Assembly: GCA_003343565.1 (NCBI GenBank)
Contig: QALA01000012.1
Span: 1-21,751 of the forward strand
Source: Verrucomicrobiota bacterium
Lineage (GTDB): Bacteria; Verrucomicrobiota; Verrucomicrobiia; Opitutales; Intestinicryptomonadaceae
Direction: 5' to 3'
DNA length: 21,751 bases
The stretch's first letter is position 1, and the number at the start of each line of letters is the position of its first letter. Below the pieces are notes generated by a model, which searched no databases, was not told the DNA's origin, and saw nothing but the letters and a program-made list of their open reading frames with translations. The position numbers and the translations under genes are program-made. Below are positions 7,251-14,635 of the stretch, piece by piece.

Positions 7251-8265
7251 AATCAGCAATCTCCATTTCTGCAGCTTCTACAATTTTTAGTGCCTTATCC
7301 ATCTTGCATTTTACCCGATTCTTCGCCTTATACATTGAAAATGAATCTGAATACTTATGCGGTGTAAAATTTACAGACAAAACATTTGCACCATACTTTA
7401 AAGCACGCACTTGATTTTCTGTCCCCAAAACGCTTGAACTGGGAATATATACATTCTGCTTCAAACATAACCGCATTAATGCAATAAAACGCAATGTAAG
7501 TTCAATGTCACCTGCAATAAAGTTTCTATAAGCAGAATCTGCATTGGGAGAAAAAGTACTGCAACTCGCCATGTCTGGATTAATCATAGATAAAAGAACC
7601 AAGTCTTTACACATATCATCAATTGTCGTATTTGGCAACCCGATGATAACCCCTGTACCTATCTTTATTCCTAAAGCTTGTGCATATAAAATATGCGCCA
7701 AACGTTCTGTTAGACAACTTTCTGGTTTGGCAGTTTTAAATGCAATATCATTAGATGTTTCAAATTTCATAATATAGCGAGTAACGCCATTCCTCATTAA
7801 ATCATCATATTCCGCCGCACTCTGCTTCCCTAAAACAGCCGTTATACTTAATCCCTTGCTTTTGGCGTAGCTTATACTACGTAGCAAGCAATCCCTATTG
7901 TAACGTTGACTTTCCCCTCCTACCAAATGAAGTTGCTTTATACCATTTTCTGCAATTAAATCAATGGTTTCTTTCAATTCTTCTTCTGTCAGTTGATATC
8001 TATTAAGTTTTATGTTTGAACTTGCCATCCCGCAATATTTACAATTGTTGTCGCAAATATTGCTAAATTCAAGTGTAGCTCGTAGGAACACATTGTTTCC
8101 CATGTATTTTTCTCTACGGTATCTGCTTGCTTCGAAAAGATTGTTCGATTGTTTTTTGTCATATGTAAATAATTTTTTTATTATATTAATGGTTGATATT
8201 TGCTGCTGTGCCAATAGAAGCTTATTATGGGCAAGTTGAAAATAATATGAATTAAGATTTGTCAT
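7243..8265 (-). CDS. radical SAM enzyme, HydE/PylB/BioB type (first copy)
   Basis: This 340-residue enzyme is the first gene of the cargo operon. The cluster motif is C71-x3-C75-x2-C78 (NICDNNCKYCGM). It continues with family signatures HLVGGESQ, YIMKFETSN, GIKIGTGVIIGLPNT, a SPNADS loop, IPSSSVLGTENQ and NFTPHKYSDSFSMYKAKNR. The last closely recalls the TPxKYRxxYxLY end of HydE. A roughly 55-residue helical N-terminus precedes the barrel, as in HydE. The ATG has TGAGGT about twelve bases upstream, a loose but acceptable site. No hydF, hydG, pylS, pylC/D or biotin genes are nearby, so the ancestral functions are unlikely. Pairing with a diverged sibling suggests successive steps or a heterodimer in one pathway. 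Confidence 0.9.
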   Translation of the reverse strand: MTNLNSYYFQLAHNKLLLAQQQISTINIIKKLFTYDKKQSNNLFEASRYRREKYMGNNVFLRATLEFSNICDNNCKYCGMASSNIKLNRYQLTEEELKETIDLIAENGIKQLHLVGGESQRYNRDCLLRSISYAKSKGLSITAVLGKQSAAEYDDLMRNGVTRYIMKFETSNDIAFKTAKPESCLTERLAHILYAQALGIKIGTGVIIGLPNTTIDDMCKDLVLLSMINPDMASCSTFSPNADSAYRNFIAGDIELTLRFIALMRLCLKQNVYIPSSSVLGTENQVRALKYGANVLSVNFTPHKYSDSFSMYKAKNRVKCKMDKALKIVEAAEMEIADYE

Positions 8266-8324
8266 AATAATTTCGAAACCTCAATGTAAAAGAATGAATT
8301 AATGTTTGCTAACATGATTGATTT

Positions 8325-8520
8325 TCAATTTTGAGTATGCCGTGTAATAAACGCAAGAGACACAGTGGCATGCTCTTCGGCATACTCTCGAGAAACGGTG
8401 AGAATGCCTCGTGTTTCCTTGAGGGGGCTTTCGGCAATTTTCTTCTGTGATTGCTACAGCGGATTCAATAAACTTATCAGGAAAAACATTGTGAATGCCA
8501 AACCTATGTGCGATGTTCAT
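8325..8520 (-). pseudogene. possible small ORF with frame break in the operon leader
   Basis: An ATG at 8520 opens a frame for about 30 codons that looks coding (IAHRFGIHNVFPDKFIESA). A +1 shift near a run of five Gs on the plus strand (8423-8427) joins a second coding-looking stretch (KETRGILTVSREYAEEHATV) ending at TGA 8327-8325. Together they give about 65 residues with no recognised domain. It could be a decayed gene or a chance pairing. Confidence 0.3.
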
Positions 8521-8565
8521 CGTTGATGTTCTATTTATTTATGCGACCTTCCTTGCCGCAGGCGT

Positions 8566-8748
8566 TCAAGCAATAAACGATATCAAGAGAGAATGCAAGA
8601 GCATTGTATATGACCGTAAGAACATATAAGCGAGAACAAGAACGAAAATCCGCACAAGCGCGTCGGAATGAAGAACAAGCGCTTGTGCGGGTTCGGAGCC
8701 TCGGGTGAGGAAATGCTTTTCGCACTTACGCTTTGGAGACGCAACCAT
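8566..8748 (-). other. possible leader ORF of the radical-SAM operon
   Basis: A 60-codon ORF begins with ATG about 17 bases after the expected transcription start of the 8.8-kb promoter, without a clear ribosome site. Its middle contains both arms of the hairpin at 8650-8690, and its second half is hydrophobic. It may be a leader peptide coupled to the hairpin, or it may be untranslated leader. I do not recognise it. Confidence 0.25.
8650..8690 (-). terminator. 12-bp perfect hairpin in the operon leader
   Basis: CCGCACAAGCGC (8650-8661) and GCGCTTGTGCGG (8679-8690) are perfectly complementary around a 17-base loop. On the minus strand the stem is followed by ATTTTCGTTCTTG, only moderately T-rich, so it could be an attenuator, terminator or regulatory stem between the promoter and the first radical-SAM gene. 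Confidence 0.5.
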
Positions 8749-8771
8749 TTTTATGAATTTTTGTCAAATTA

Positions 8772-8800
8772 AGTGTAACATGAGCATCACATTTTGTCAA
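8772..8800 (-). promoter_or_regulatory. promoter upstream of the radical-SAM operon
   Basis: On the minus strand a perfect TTGACA (complement of 8795-8800) is separated by exactly 17 bases from TACACT (complement of 8772-8777). A second TTGACA follows without a matching -10. Transcription would start near 8765, leaving a leader of about 500 bases before the first radical-SAM gene at 8265. Confidence 0.6.
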
Positions 8801-8865
8801 TGCGGATATTTCCACTGCATGCAAAATCATGGATATGCACAAAAGAATAGTTAAAATTTCATGCT

Positions 8866-9360
8866 GATATACAGATTTTTTATGCAGTACTCACAAATAC
8901 CCTGCACGAAAGAAGAATCCGGCACAGTGTCAAACTCCCGAAGTAGTATTCGCATTTTTCACAGGCAGGACACACCAGTCGCCGTCCGTAGGCTGTTGGC
9001 AATATAATATCCGACAGCGCTTTTGAAACTTTCGGCGGTATCGTTTTTGGCGAACCTTTGAAAGCCACTGTTCCTGTTCTTCGGTCTTGGCAATTGGTTC
9101 TTACCGCAATGCCCGGCGCATCGGCAGCACAATCGTCAAAGCAGAGAATGAGGTCGCCTTTCGTACCTTCCGAGAAGATGGAGATTTGGTACTGCATGAC
9201 CTTCTTCCGTCAGGCATCCTCCGGCTTTTCGATATTGTCAGTAATCTTGTGCGTTCTTCTGCTCCCAGCGGTTGGCGTCATCTAAGTCCCAGAGGATGTC
9301 AATAAGTACTCGAACTCAACTTGGAAATTCAATAAAATCAGCCATTTCATCCTCTTTTAA
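8866..9360 (-). pseudogene. decayed minus-strand reading frames, original gene not identified
   Basis: Coding-looking pieces appear in different frames broken by stops. One is LKEDEMADFIEFPS, a stop, then VRVLIDILWDLDDANRWEQK with a frame change into DNIEKPEDA and a stop (about 9360-9210). The next is MQYQISIFSEGTKGDLILCF, starting at 9197 and running out as low-quality frames toward 8880. Together they look like two former small ICE genes that have lost function. No domain can be named. Confidence 0.4.
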
Positions 9361-9412
9361 GTGTAGTAAGGGTAAAGCGAGGAAGTACGATAGAGTTACG
9401 ATAGCAAGCACA

Positions 9413-9460
9413 GCAAGTGAGTACCCACTTGCGGATTTTTGCTTGTTGGGATAATCCCAA
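9413..9460. other. oriT: candidate origin of transfer (oriT) repeats
   Basis: Two inverted repeats lie just before mobC: GCAAGTG (9413-9419) with CACTTGC (9426-9432), and TTGGGA (9446-9451) with TCCCAA (9455-9460) around a three-base loop. Relaxase operons of MobC/MOBP type commonly have oriT immediately upstream of mobC, with such hairpins beside the nick site. The nick site itself cannot be assigned by eye. Confidence 0.45.
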
Positions 9461-9486
9461 ACCCTTATGAAGAACGGAGGCGTTTT

Positions 9487-9816
9487 ATGGCGAACCGAAA
9501 ACGGAACATACAGATGAAATTCTGGGTCACGGAGGAAGAAAAACGCCTCATTGACGAGAAGATGAAAAAACTCCCGACGCAGAGATACGGCGCGTACCTG
9601 CGAAAGATGGCGATTGACGGATATATCATCCACACGGATATGTCAAGTCTGAAAGAGATGAACAAGGCACTTTTCTCTATCGGCAGAAACATCAATCAGA
9701 TCGCAAAACGGTTGAATGCCGGAGGCACCGCCTACAAAGCCGACATGGACGAGATACGGGAGAGGATGGAGCAGATATGGCAGTTACAAAGACGCATCCT
9801 ATCAAACGGGCGCTGA
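9487..9816 (+). CDS. mobC: MobC-like relaxosome accessory protein
   Basis: This 109-residue basic protein has a ribbon-helix-helix-like N-terminus (IQMKFWVTEEEKRLIDEKM, about 9-27) followed by YGAYLRKMAIDGYI and the typical MobC stretch LFSIGRNINQIAKRLNAGG (about 62-80). MobC proteins bind oriT and help the relaxase open and nick the strand. The start ATG has GGAGG six bases upstream; an earlier in-frame start at 9439 runs into the oriT repeats and is rejected. The gene overlaps the relaxase gene by 40 bases, so the two are translated together. Confidence 0.9.
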   Translation: MANRKRNIQMKFWVTEEEKRLIDEKMKKLPTQRYGAYLRKMAIDGYIIHTDMSSLKEMNKALFSIGRNINQIAKRLNAGGTAYKADMDEIRERMEQIWQLQRRILSNGR

Positions 9817-11123
9817 AAGCGGCGATTGACTATATCTGCAACCCCGACAAAACAGACGGTTGCCTGCTCGTTTCCGCCTACGGCTGTGCCGCCGAGACCG
9901 CCGACATTGAATTTGCCTGGACGCGCCGCCATGCCATCGACAAAGGTACGAACCTGGGCCGTCACCTGATACAGGCGTTTGAACCGGGTGAAGTGTCGCC
10001 GGAAGAAGCCCACGAGATCGGTATGCAGCTTGCGAAAGAAATCCTGGGCGGCAAATATGAGTTTGTCCTGACAACGCACATTGACAAGGATCACGTTCAT
10101 AATCACCTGATTTTTAATGCGGTTAGCTTTGCGGATCATAAGCACTATCATTCCAACAAACGGAGCTATCAAGAAATCCGCCGCGCTTCCGACCGATTAT
10201 GTAAAGAACACGGTCTGTCCGTCGTTGTTCCCGGACAGGACAAAGGCAAAAGCTACATTGAACATCAAGCCGTGCGGAATGGCACGAGCTATAAAGCAAA
10301 GTTGAAAACGGCGATTGACCGGCTCATTCCGTCCTGTTCGGATTTTGAAGAACTGATTGCCCGTCTGGAACGCGAAGGATACAAAATCAAGCGCGGAAAA
10401 TTTATATCCTACCGCGCCTCCGATCAGGAGCGGTTCACCCGTATGAAAACGCTTGGGATCGACTACACAGAGGAAGCCGTCAGAGCGCGGATCGCCGGAG
10501 GCTCCCGTCCTTCCCGTCAGCCGAAACATCGTGACGGCCGGATCAGCCTGCTCATTGATATTCAGAACAATCTCAAAGCGCAGCAGAGCGCGGGGTTCAC
10601 GCATTGGGCAAAGCTGAACAATCTGAAACAGGCGGCAAAGACCATGAACTTTCTGACCGAACATGGAATAGACAGTTATGCGCGGCTCACGGAAAAGCTC
10701 TCTGCTATAACAGACAAACGGAACCGCGTACACACTGAGATCAAGACAATCGAAGCGCAGCAAGCCGATCTTGCACTTGTGATGAAACACGCCTCTACCT
10801 ATCGGAAGCTGAAACCGATTTACGAGCAATATAGACGGTCGGGCGATAAAGAGAAATTCATGCGCGGTCATGAGAGTGAGATCATCATTCTCTTTGAAGC
10901 TGCCGCCCGGGAGCTGAAACGGCTGAATGCCGTTCCTCTGCCCTCATCGGAAAAGCTGAACGCTGAACTTACTGCACTTGCTTCAAAAAAAGAAACGCTT
11001 CTTGCGGAATACAAAACGGCACGCACCAAAGCGCAGGAATACGAGACCGTCAGACAGAATGTGAACGCGCTGCTGTCTGTTCTGAAAGAGCAGGAACAGG
11101 AAAAGCGCAAGCAGCTTGAATAG
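9777..11123 (+). CDS. relaxase / mobilization nuclease, MOBP (MobA/VirD2-like)
   Basis: This 448-residue relaxase nicks oriT, stays bound to the 5' end and leads the strand to the recipient. The N-terminus holds the probable catalytic tyrosine (Y19, AAIDYICN). The histidine triad motif is at 101-110 (HIDKDHVHNH, H101, H106, H108, H110), with LGRHLIQAFEPGEVSPEEAH (about 60-79) before it, all typical of MOBP. The C-terminal half is long, charged and helical, with likely coiled coil near 300-445. The ATG lies inside the mobC end with GGAG five bases upstream. A DUF6050-like gene follows ten bases after its stop. Confidence 0.93.
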   Translation: MAVTKTHPIKRALKAAIDYICNPDKTDGCLLVSAYGCAAETADIEFAWTRRHAIDKGTNLGRHLIQAFEPGEVSPEEAHEIGMQLAKEILGGKYEFVLTTHIDKDHVHNHLIFNAVSFADHKHYHSNKRSYQEIRRASDRLCKEHGLSVVVPGQDKGKSYIEHQAVRNGTSYKAKLKTAIDRLIPSCSDFEELIARLEREGYKIKRGKFISYRASDQERFTRMKTLGIDYTEEAVRARIAGGSRPSRQPKHRDGRISLLIDIQNNLKAQQSAGFTHWAKLNNLKQAAKTMNFLTEHGIDSYARLTEKLSAITDKRNRVHTEIKTIEAQQADLALVMKHASTYRKLKPIYEQYRRSGDKEKFMRGHESEIIILFEAAARELKRLNAVPLPSSEKLNAELTALASKKETLLAEYKTARTKAQEYETVRQNVNALLSVLKEQEQEKRKQLE

Positions 11124-11132
11124 GAGGTTATC

Positions 11133-11408
11133 ATGACACGCAAAGAATCCCCGACCGCGTTTATAAAGAATACGCTTTTGCCCGTCGCTGCCGCGGCAAT
11201 GTTGTTTTTCATTTTCAAATCCGCCTGCACAAAGGACGGAATCACGGACTATTTTATGCTGTGGCTTCTGTGCGGACTGCCGTTCGGAATCCATCGGATG
11301 TTTATTTGGATCATACCGGGCGGTCGCTCTTTTGGCGGAAGTATCGCCGTGTTTGCATTGAATATCCTGCTCGGCGCGGTCATAGGCGGGATCGTCCTTA
11401 TATGGTAG
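11133..11408 (+). CDS. small membrane protein, DUF6050-like
   Basis: This 91-residue protein has three hydrophobic stretches (about 14-30, 40-60 and 68-90), so it is probably an integral membrane protein. It resembles the DUF6050 family often found downstream of relaxase genes in clostridial ICEs; that assignment is from memory of the pattern. AGGAGG precedes the ATG by five bases, within a ten-base gap after the relaxase stop, so it belongs to the mob operon. Its function is unknown. Confidence 0.75.
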   Translation: MTRKESPTAFIKNTLLPVAAAAMLFFIFKSACTKDGITDYFMLWLLCGLPFGIHRMFIWIIPGGRSFGGSIAVFALNILLGAVIGGIVLIW

Positions 11409-11454
11409 CCGGCCAATTAATATCCAATATTATGCAGATATCAGCCACCTCTTA

Positions 11455-11483
11455 TTGACTAATCGCTCCTTGCGTGATATAAT
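11455..11483 (+). promoter_or_regulatory. promoter of the ABC-3C operon
   Basis: TTGACT (11455-11460) and a perfect TATAAT (11478-11483) are separated by exactly 17 bases, a near-ideal sigma-A promoter. Transcription would begin about 30 bases before the HNH gene at 11520. The cargo module therefore does not depend on the mob operon. Confidence 0.75.
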
Positions 11484-11519
11484 AAAATAGGGAGTATTAA
11501 ATATATTTGAGGTGGCAGG

Positions 11520-12263
11520 ATGGCTAATAAAGCAATTATATCAAAAAGAAATGAACGATTACTTCACACTAAAAGCGGAAATCGTTGTGCCTTGTGTAAG
11601 GCTCTTTTAACTGATCCAGAGAACACATCTGCCGCTTGCCTGGGTGAAAATGCGCACATTTACGGAGAAAAGCCGGATGCAGCTCGTTATGATGCATCAA
11701 AGGATAAGAAATTCGTAAATAGTGAAAGCAATTTAATATTCCTATGTTGTAATTGCCACAAAAAAGTTGATACCGATGTTGCATCATATCCCGCAGACGA
11801 TTTATTTGCTTTGAAAGCTAAACATGAAAAGTGGGTCGTAGAAATGCTAGAGCAAGAATCTGTCTCGTATAGCTTTGCCGAACTTGAGGTTTTGGCAAAA
11901 TATCTTATGTCATCTGCGGCTACATCTAAGGCCACATCTTCGTATTCATTGCTGAAAATTAATGAAAAGATTCAAAAGAACTCCTTGCAGCCGTTTAAGA
12001 TGTATATCACGATGGGATTATCAAGCAATTCAACTATTGATGATTATTTAAATAAACACCCGGATCCTCTATTCGCAACACAATTGACAAATATAATGGC
12101 TTCGAAATATCAAGATTTAAAATCACAAGGCTTAGATAATGAAGAAATATTTTCCGAATTATGGGATTTCGCAAGTGGAAAGAAATCCGATTTTTCATAT
12201 AGAGCCGCCGGCCTAGGCATATTAACATATTTCTTTGAAAAATGCGAGGTGTTTGAAAAGTGA
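11520..12263 (+). CDS. HNH-nuclease component of an ABC-three-component (ABC-3C) system
   Basis: This 247-residue protein has an N-terminal HNH domain with zinc ligands: CALC at 23-26, the NAHIYGE histidine at about 46, then SESNLIFLCCNCHKKVD at about 68-84 with the second Cys pair and final His. The C-terminal half is helical and would be the part that docks to the other ABC-3C subunits. ABC-3C systems, described by comparative genomics (Aravind group), pair an effector, a small middle component and an SMC-like ABC ATPase, and are predicted to defend against phages or plasmids. Here the effector would cut nucleic acid. GAGGTGG lies before the ATG. The stop overlaps the GTG of the next gene. 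Base composition is AT-rich compared with the transfer genes. Confidence 0.85.
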   Translation: MANKAIISKRNERLLHTKSGNRCALCKALLTDPENTSAACLGENAHIYGEKPDAARYDASKDKKFVNSESNLIFLCCNCHKKVDTDVASYPADDLFALKAKHEKWVVEMLEQESVSYSFAELEVLAKYLMSSAATSKATSSYSLLKINEKIQKNSLQPFKMYITMGLSSNSTIDDYLNKHPDPLFATQLTNIMASKYQDLKSQGLDNEEIFSELWDFASGKKSDFSYRAAGLGILTYFFEKCEVFEK

Positions 12264-12505
12264 TTTTGCCTGATAAAAACATCAGACTTGAGTATTCCCT
12301 GTTAAGTTGCGGTGCAATATTATTGGCTGAAATCACAGAGCCTCAAACCCTTTCGTTATTATGGGATAAAGTAAGATGTAATGAAGCACTAGTTAGCTAT
12401 GAGAAATTCCTGCTTACACTGGATTATCTATATATAATCAACACCATTACTCTAAAGGATGGGATGATTGCGAGGTGTAAAAATGATTCACTCAATCAAG
12501 AGTAA
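12260..12505 (+). CDS. ABC-3C small middle component (MC6-like)
   Basis: This 81-residue protein begins with GTG overlapping the previous stop (GTGA). Its start (ILPDKNIRLEYSLLSCGA) and the helical, winged-helix-like remainder (LLWDKVRCNEALVSYEKFLL) resemble middle component 6 of ABC-3C systems, which is thought to bridge the effector and the ATPase. It overlaps the ATPase gene by 23 bases. The position alone, between an HNH protein and a DUF2326-type ATPase, strongly supports the role; the exact MC class is less sure. Confidence 0.75.
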   Translation: MILPDKNIRLEYSLLSCGAILLAEITEPQTLSLLWDKVRCNEALVSYEKFLLTLDYLYIINTITLKDGMIARCKNDSLNQE

Positions 12506-14246
12506 TAATCCAAACTTTAAGTCTGTAACTTTTCACTCTGGTTTCAATGTGATTTTAGCAGATCGAAGTCGTGATGATAAGACTGAAGACAAGCAAACCA
12601 GAAATGGCGCAGGAAAAACAACATTGGTTGAAATAATACATTTTTGTTTGGGTTCTCAGGTCACGGTTAATTCTGTCTTTAAGAATGAAAATCTCAAGGG
12701 TTGGTCGTTTATATTAGAGATAGATATTGGTGATGAAGTCTATGAAATCGAGCGGTTTACAGATTGTCCTTCTAAAATATATATTGACGGAGACACATTA
12801 ACTTTAAAATTTGAATGCAAGTATGATAAAAAGGCTAAACGTTATTATGTTACGCCCAATTCTTTTAACAAGGCAATGTTGGAAGAGTTTTATGGCATTG
12901 TAGTGACAGAAAACAATCAAGAACGTGTGCCTTCTTTCCGAGAGTTGATTTCATATACCATTCGAAGAAATGTTGAAGGATATAAAAGTGCTTTTGAGTT
13001 TTTTTCTCGTCAAAAGGCTTCAAGTGTTCAAATATGTAATGCCTACTTTTTAAATTTAAGTATGGAATATGCCGGCCAATTTCAGAATTTGAAGGAGAAA
13101 AAGAAAGGAATCGAAGACTATAAAAACGCTACGAAATCAGGGGTGATTGGCACATTTAGCTTGAATATTGGTGAATTAAACACAGAGGTTATTACACGAC
13201 AAAAAGAAGTAGATTCGCTTAAAGAACAATTGGACACTTTTCAGGTTCACCCGCAATATGAAGATATTTCAAAAGAAGCAGACTTCTTAACCAGCGAAAT
13301 ACATAAACTTACCAATACTCGTATATTACGCAAACGTTTATTAGAAAGATATGAGACAAGCGATGCAGAGGAAGGCTCTGGTTTGCCTATTTCAGATATC
13401 GAAAAAATCTATGCAGAAGCAGGCGTTCTGTTCCAAAATTCTATCATTCACCCACTTTCGGAAGTAATTGAATTTCATAAAGCAATCGTTTCCAACAGAA
13501 AAGAGTATTTACGAAATGAAATTTCAACTCTACGAAAAGATATCGCGGAGATTAACAATCGGATTAGTGATTTAAGCACACAACGGTCTAAAAAAATGAA
13601 AATACTTGAAACGCATGGTGCATTAACAGAGTATGTTTTAATTCAAGATCGCTATGCAGAAGCCAAACAACTCTTAGAGGATGCAAAAAAGAGACTAAAC
13701 TCTGCGGAGTACATTGAAGATAGCAAGAGTAGATTGAAAATTGAAAATCAAGAGTTGCTAATCAAATCTCGCCAAGACTATAACGAGCGTATTCAGATAA
13801 GAGAACAAGCTATATCATTGTTCAAATACAACACCGAATTTCTTTACCCCGAAGGTGGCACTTTAACAATTGATTTAAAAGAGACAGGATACTCTTTCGG
13901 AGTTGATATCAAGAGTTCAAGAAGTCAGGGCGTAAACTATATGAAAGTGTTTTGCTATGATATGGTATTGGCTGAGTTAGGCCGTGCAAGGAGTCACTAT
14001 CCCGATTTTCTTGTCCATGACAGTACTATTTTTGATGGAGTAGATGAACGGCAGGTGGCTCGAGCGTTGATGCTTGCGCAGTTGAAATGCAAAAAATTGG
14101 GATATCAATATATTTGCCTTATCAATTCTGACATGATTCCATATCAAGAATTTGATGATGAATTTACTTCTCATTTTAATAGTAATATCATATTGAGAAT
14201 CTCAGACAATCAAGAAAAAGGTGGTTTGCTAGGAATACGTTTTTAA
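12483..14246 (+). CDS. ABC-3C SMC-like ABC ATPase (DUF2326-type)
   Basis: This 587-residue ATPase has a Walker A motif near residue 40 (RNGAGKTTLVEIIHF), a long central region with coiled-coil character (about 195-450: KEKKKGIEDYKN, EISTLRKDIAEINNRISDLS) and a C-terminal half-site with a Walker-B-like DFLVHDSTIFDGVD. The Glu usually following the Walker B Asp is Ser here, so hydrolysis may be unusual. It ends with a hydrophobic GGLLGIRF. This is the RecN/SMC-like layout of DUF2326 proteins in ABC-3C systems, which are predicted to sense DNA ends or structures and license the effector. ATG 12483 is chosen over 12468 because GAGGT lies about seven bases before it. A terminator follows within 50 bases. 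Confidence 0.87.
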   Translation: MIHSIKSNNPNFKSVTFHSGFNVILADRSRDDKTEDKQTRNGAGKTTLVEIIHFCLGSQVTVNSVFKNENLKGWSFILEIDIGDEVYEIERFTDCPSKIYIDGDTLTLKFECKYDKKAKRYYVTPNSFNKAMLEEFYGIVVTENNQERVPSFRELISYTIRRNVEGYKSAFEFFSRQKASSVQICNAYFLNLSMEYAGQFQNLKEKKKGIEDYKNATKSGVIGTFSLNIGELNTEVITRQKEVDSLKEQLDTFQVHPQYEDISKEADFLTSEIHKLTNTRILRKRLLERYETSDAEEGSGLPISDIEKIYAEAGVLFQNSIIHPLSEVIEFHKAIVSNRKEYLRNEISTLRKDIAEINNRISDLSTQRSKKMKILETHGALTEYVLIQDRYAEAKQLLEDAKKRLNSAEYIEDSKSRLKIENQELLIKSRQDYNERIQIREQAISLFKYNTEFLYPEGGTLTIDLKETGYSFGVDIKSSRSQGVNYMKVFCYDMVLAELGRARSHYPDFLVHDSTIFDGVDERQVARALMLAQLKCKKLGYQYICLINSDMIPYQEFDDEFTSHFNSNIILRISDNQEKGGLLGIRF

Positions 14247-14291
14247 AAGCATGGATTGTGAAATGCAAATCGGTTCTTAAAAAAGTAAAAA

Positions 14292-14340
14292 GGAGCGCAA
14301 CCCTCGGACAAACCGAAGGCTGCGCTCCCTTTGTATTTTG
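14292..14340. terminator. bidirectional terminator between convergent operons
   Basis: GGAGCGCAACCCTCGG (14292-14307) pairs with 14313-14328 in 14 of 16 positions around a five-base loop. On the plus strand CTTTGTATTTT follows; on the minus strand TTTTTACTTTTTT follows. It can therefore end both the ABC-3C transcript and the conjugation-operon transcript arriving from the right. Confidence 0.85.
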
Positions 14341-14437
14341 AAAGTGTTGATTATTCCGTTTTCCCGGTCGTACAGACAGAGAAAATCCCTATGAAAGAAA
14401 TCCTACTGTCCATACTGTAAAAATCACTCACAGTGTC

Positions 14438-14635
14438 CTATTCGCTCATTTCTGAACCCTTATTCTCACGCTTTTTTGACCGCACGGATAGATAGCGCGG
14501 ACAGGTGATGAGAATTGCCCGGAAACTCTGTTTGCAGCCGTGAACACACCTGCGGCAAACGGCGTTATACTGCCGCCTGCCGTTTTCTCCGATGAAGAAC
14601 GACCATTCCAGCCGCCATTTCTTGCTTCTGCTCAT
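14438..14635 (-). CDS. small conserved-looking basic cysteine-containing protein
   Basis: This 65-residue basic protein has a CRRCVHGC pattern (about 27-34) and a further CP near 45, suggesting a small metal-binding or structural knuckle. Its ATG overlaps the stop of the ArdA-DUF4316 gene (ATGA), typical of real coupled genes. Comparable short proteins follow ArdA-type genes in clostridial ICEs as far as I recall, without known function. It is the last gene of the conjugation operon before the terminator. Confidence 0.6.
   Translation of the reverse strand: MSRSKKWRLEWSFFIGENGRRQYNAVCRRCVHGCKQSFRAILITCPRYLSVRSKKRENKGSEMSE

Larger units (their letters stand above)
8801..9486. other. stretch without intact genes before mobC
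   Basis: Between the radical-SAM operon promoter and mobC I find only the decayed frames (8866-9360) and the candidate oriT repeats (9413-9460). No plus-strand promoter with a good -35 and -10 could be made out for mobC. Confidence 0.5.

Noticed and set aside
6246..8265. [FeFe]-hydrogenase maturation (HydE) or pyrrolysine (PylB) function for the radical-SAM pair
   Set aside because: No hydF, hydG, pylS or tRNA-Pyl is in the window, and the operon has two copies with unrelated partners; only family-level similarity is claimed.
9732..11294. Several minus-strand ORFs of 90-224 codons opposite the relaxase
   Set aside because: Shadows of the relaxase gene, which has clear catalytic motifs.
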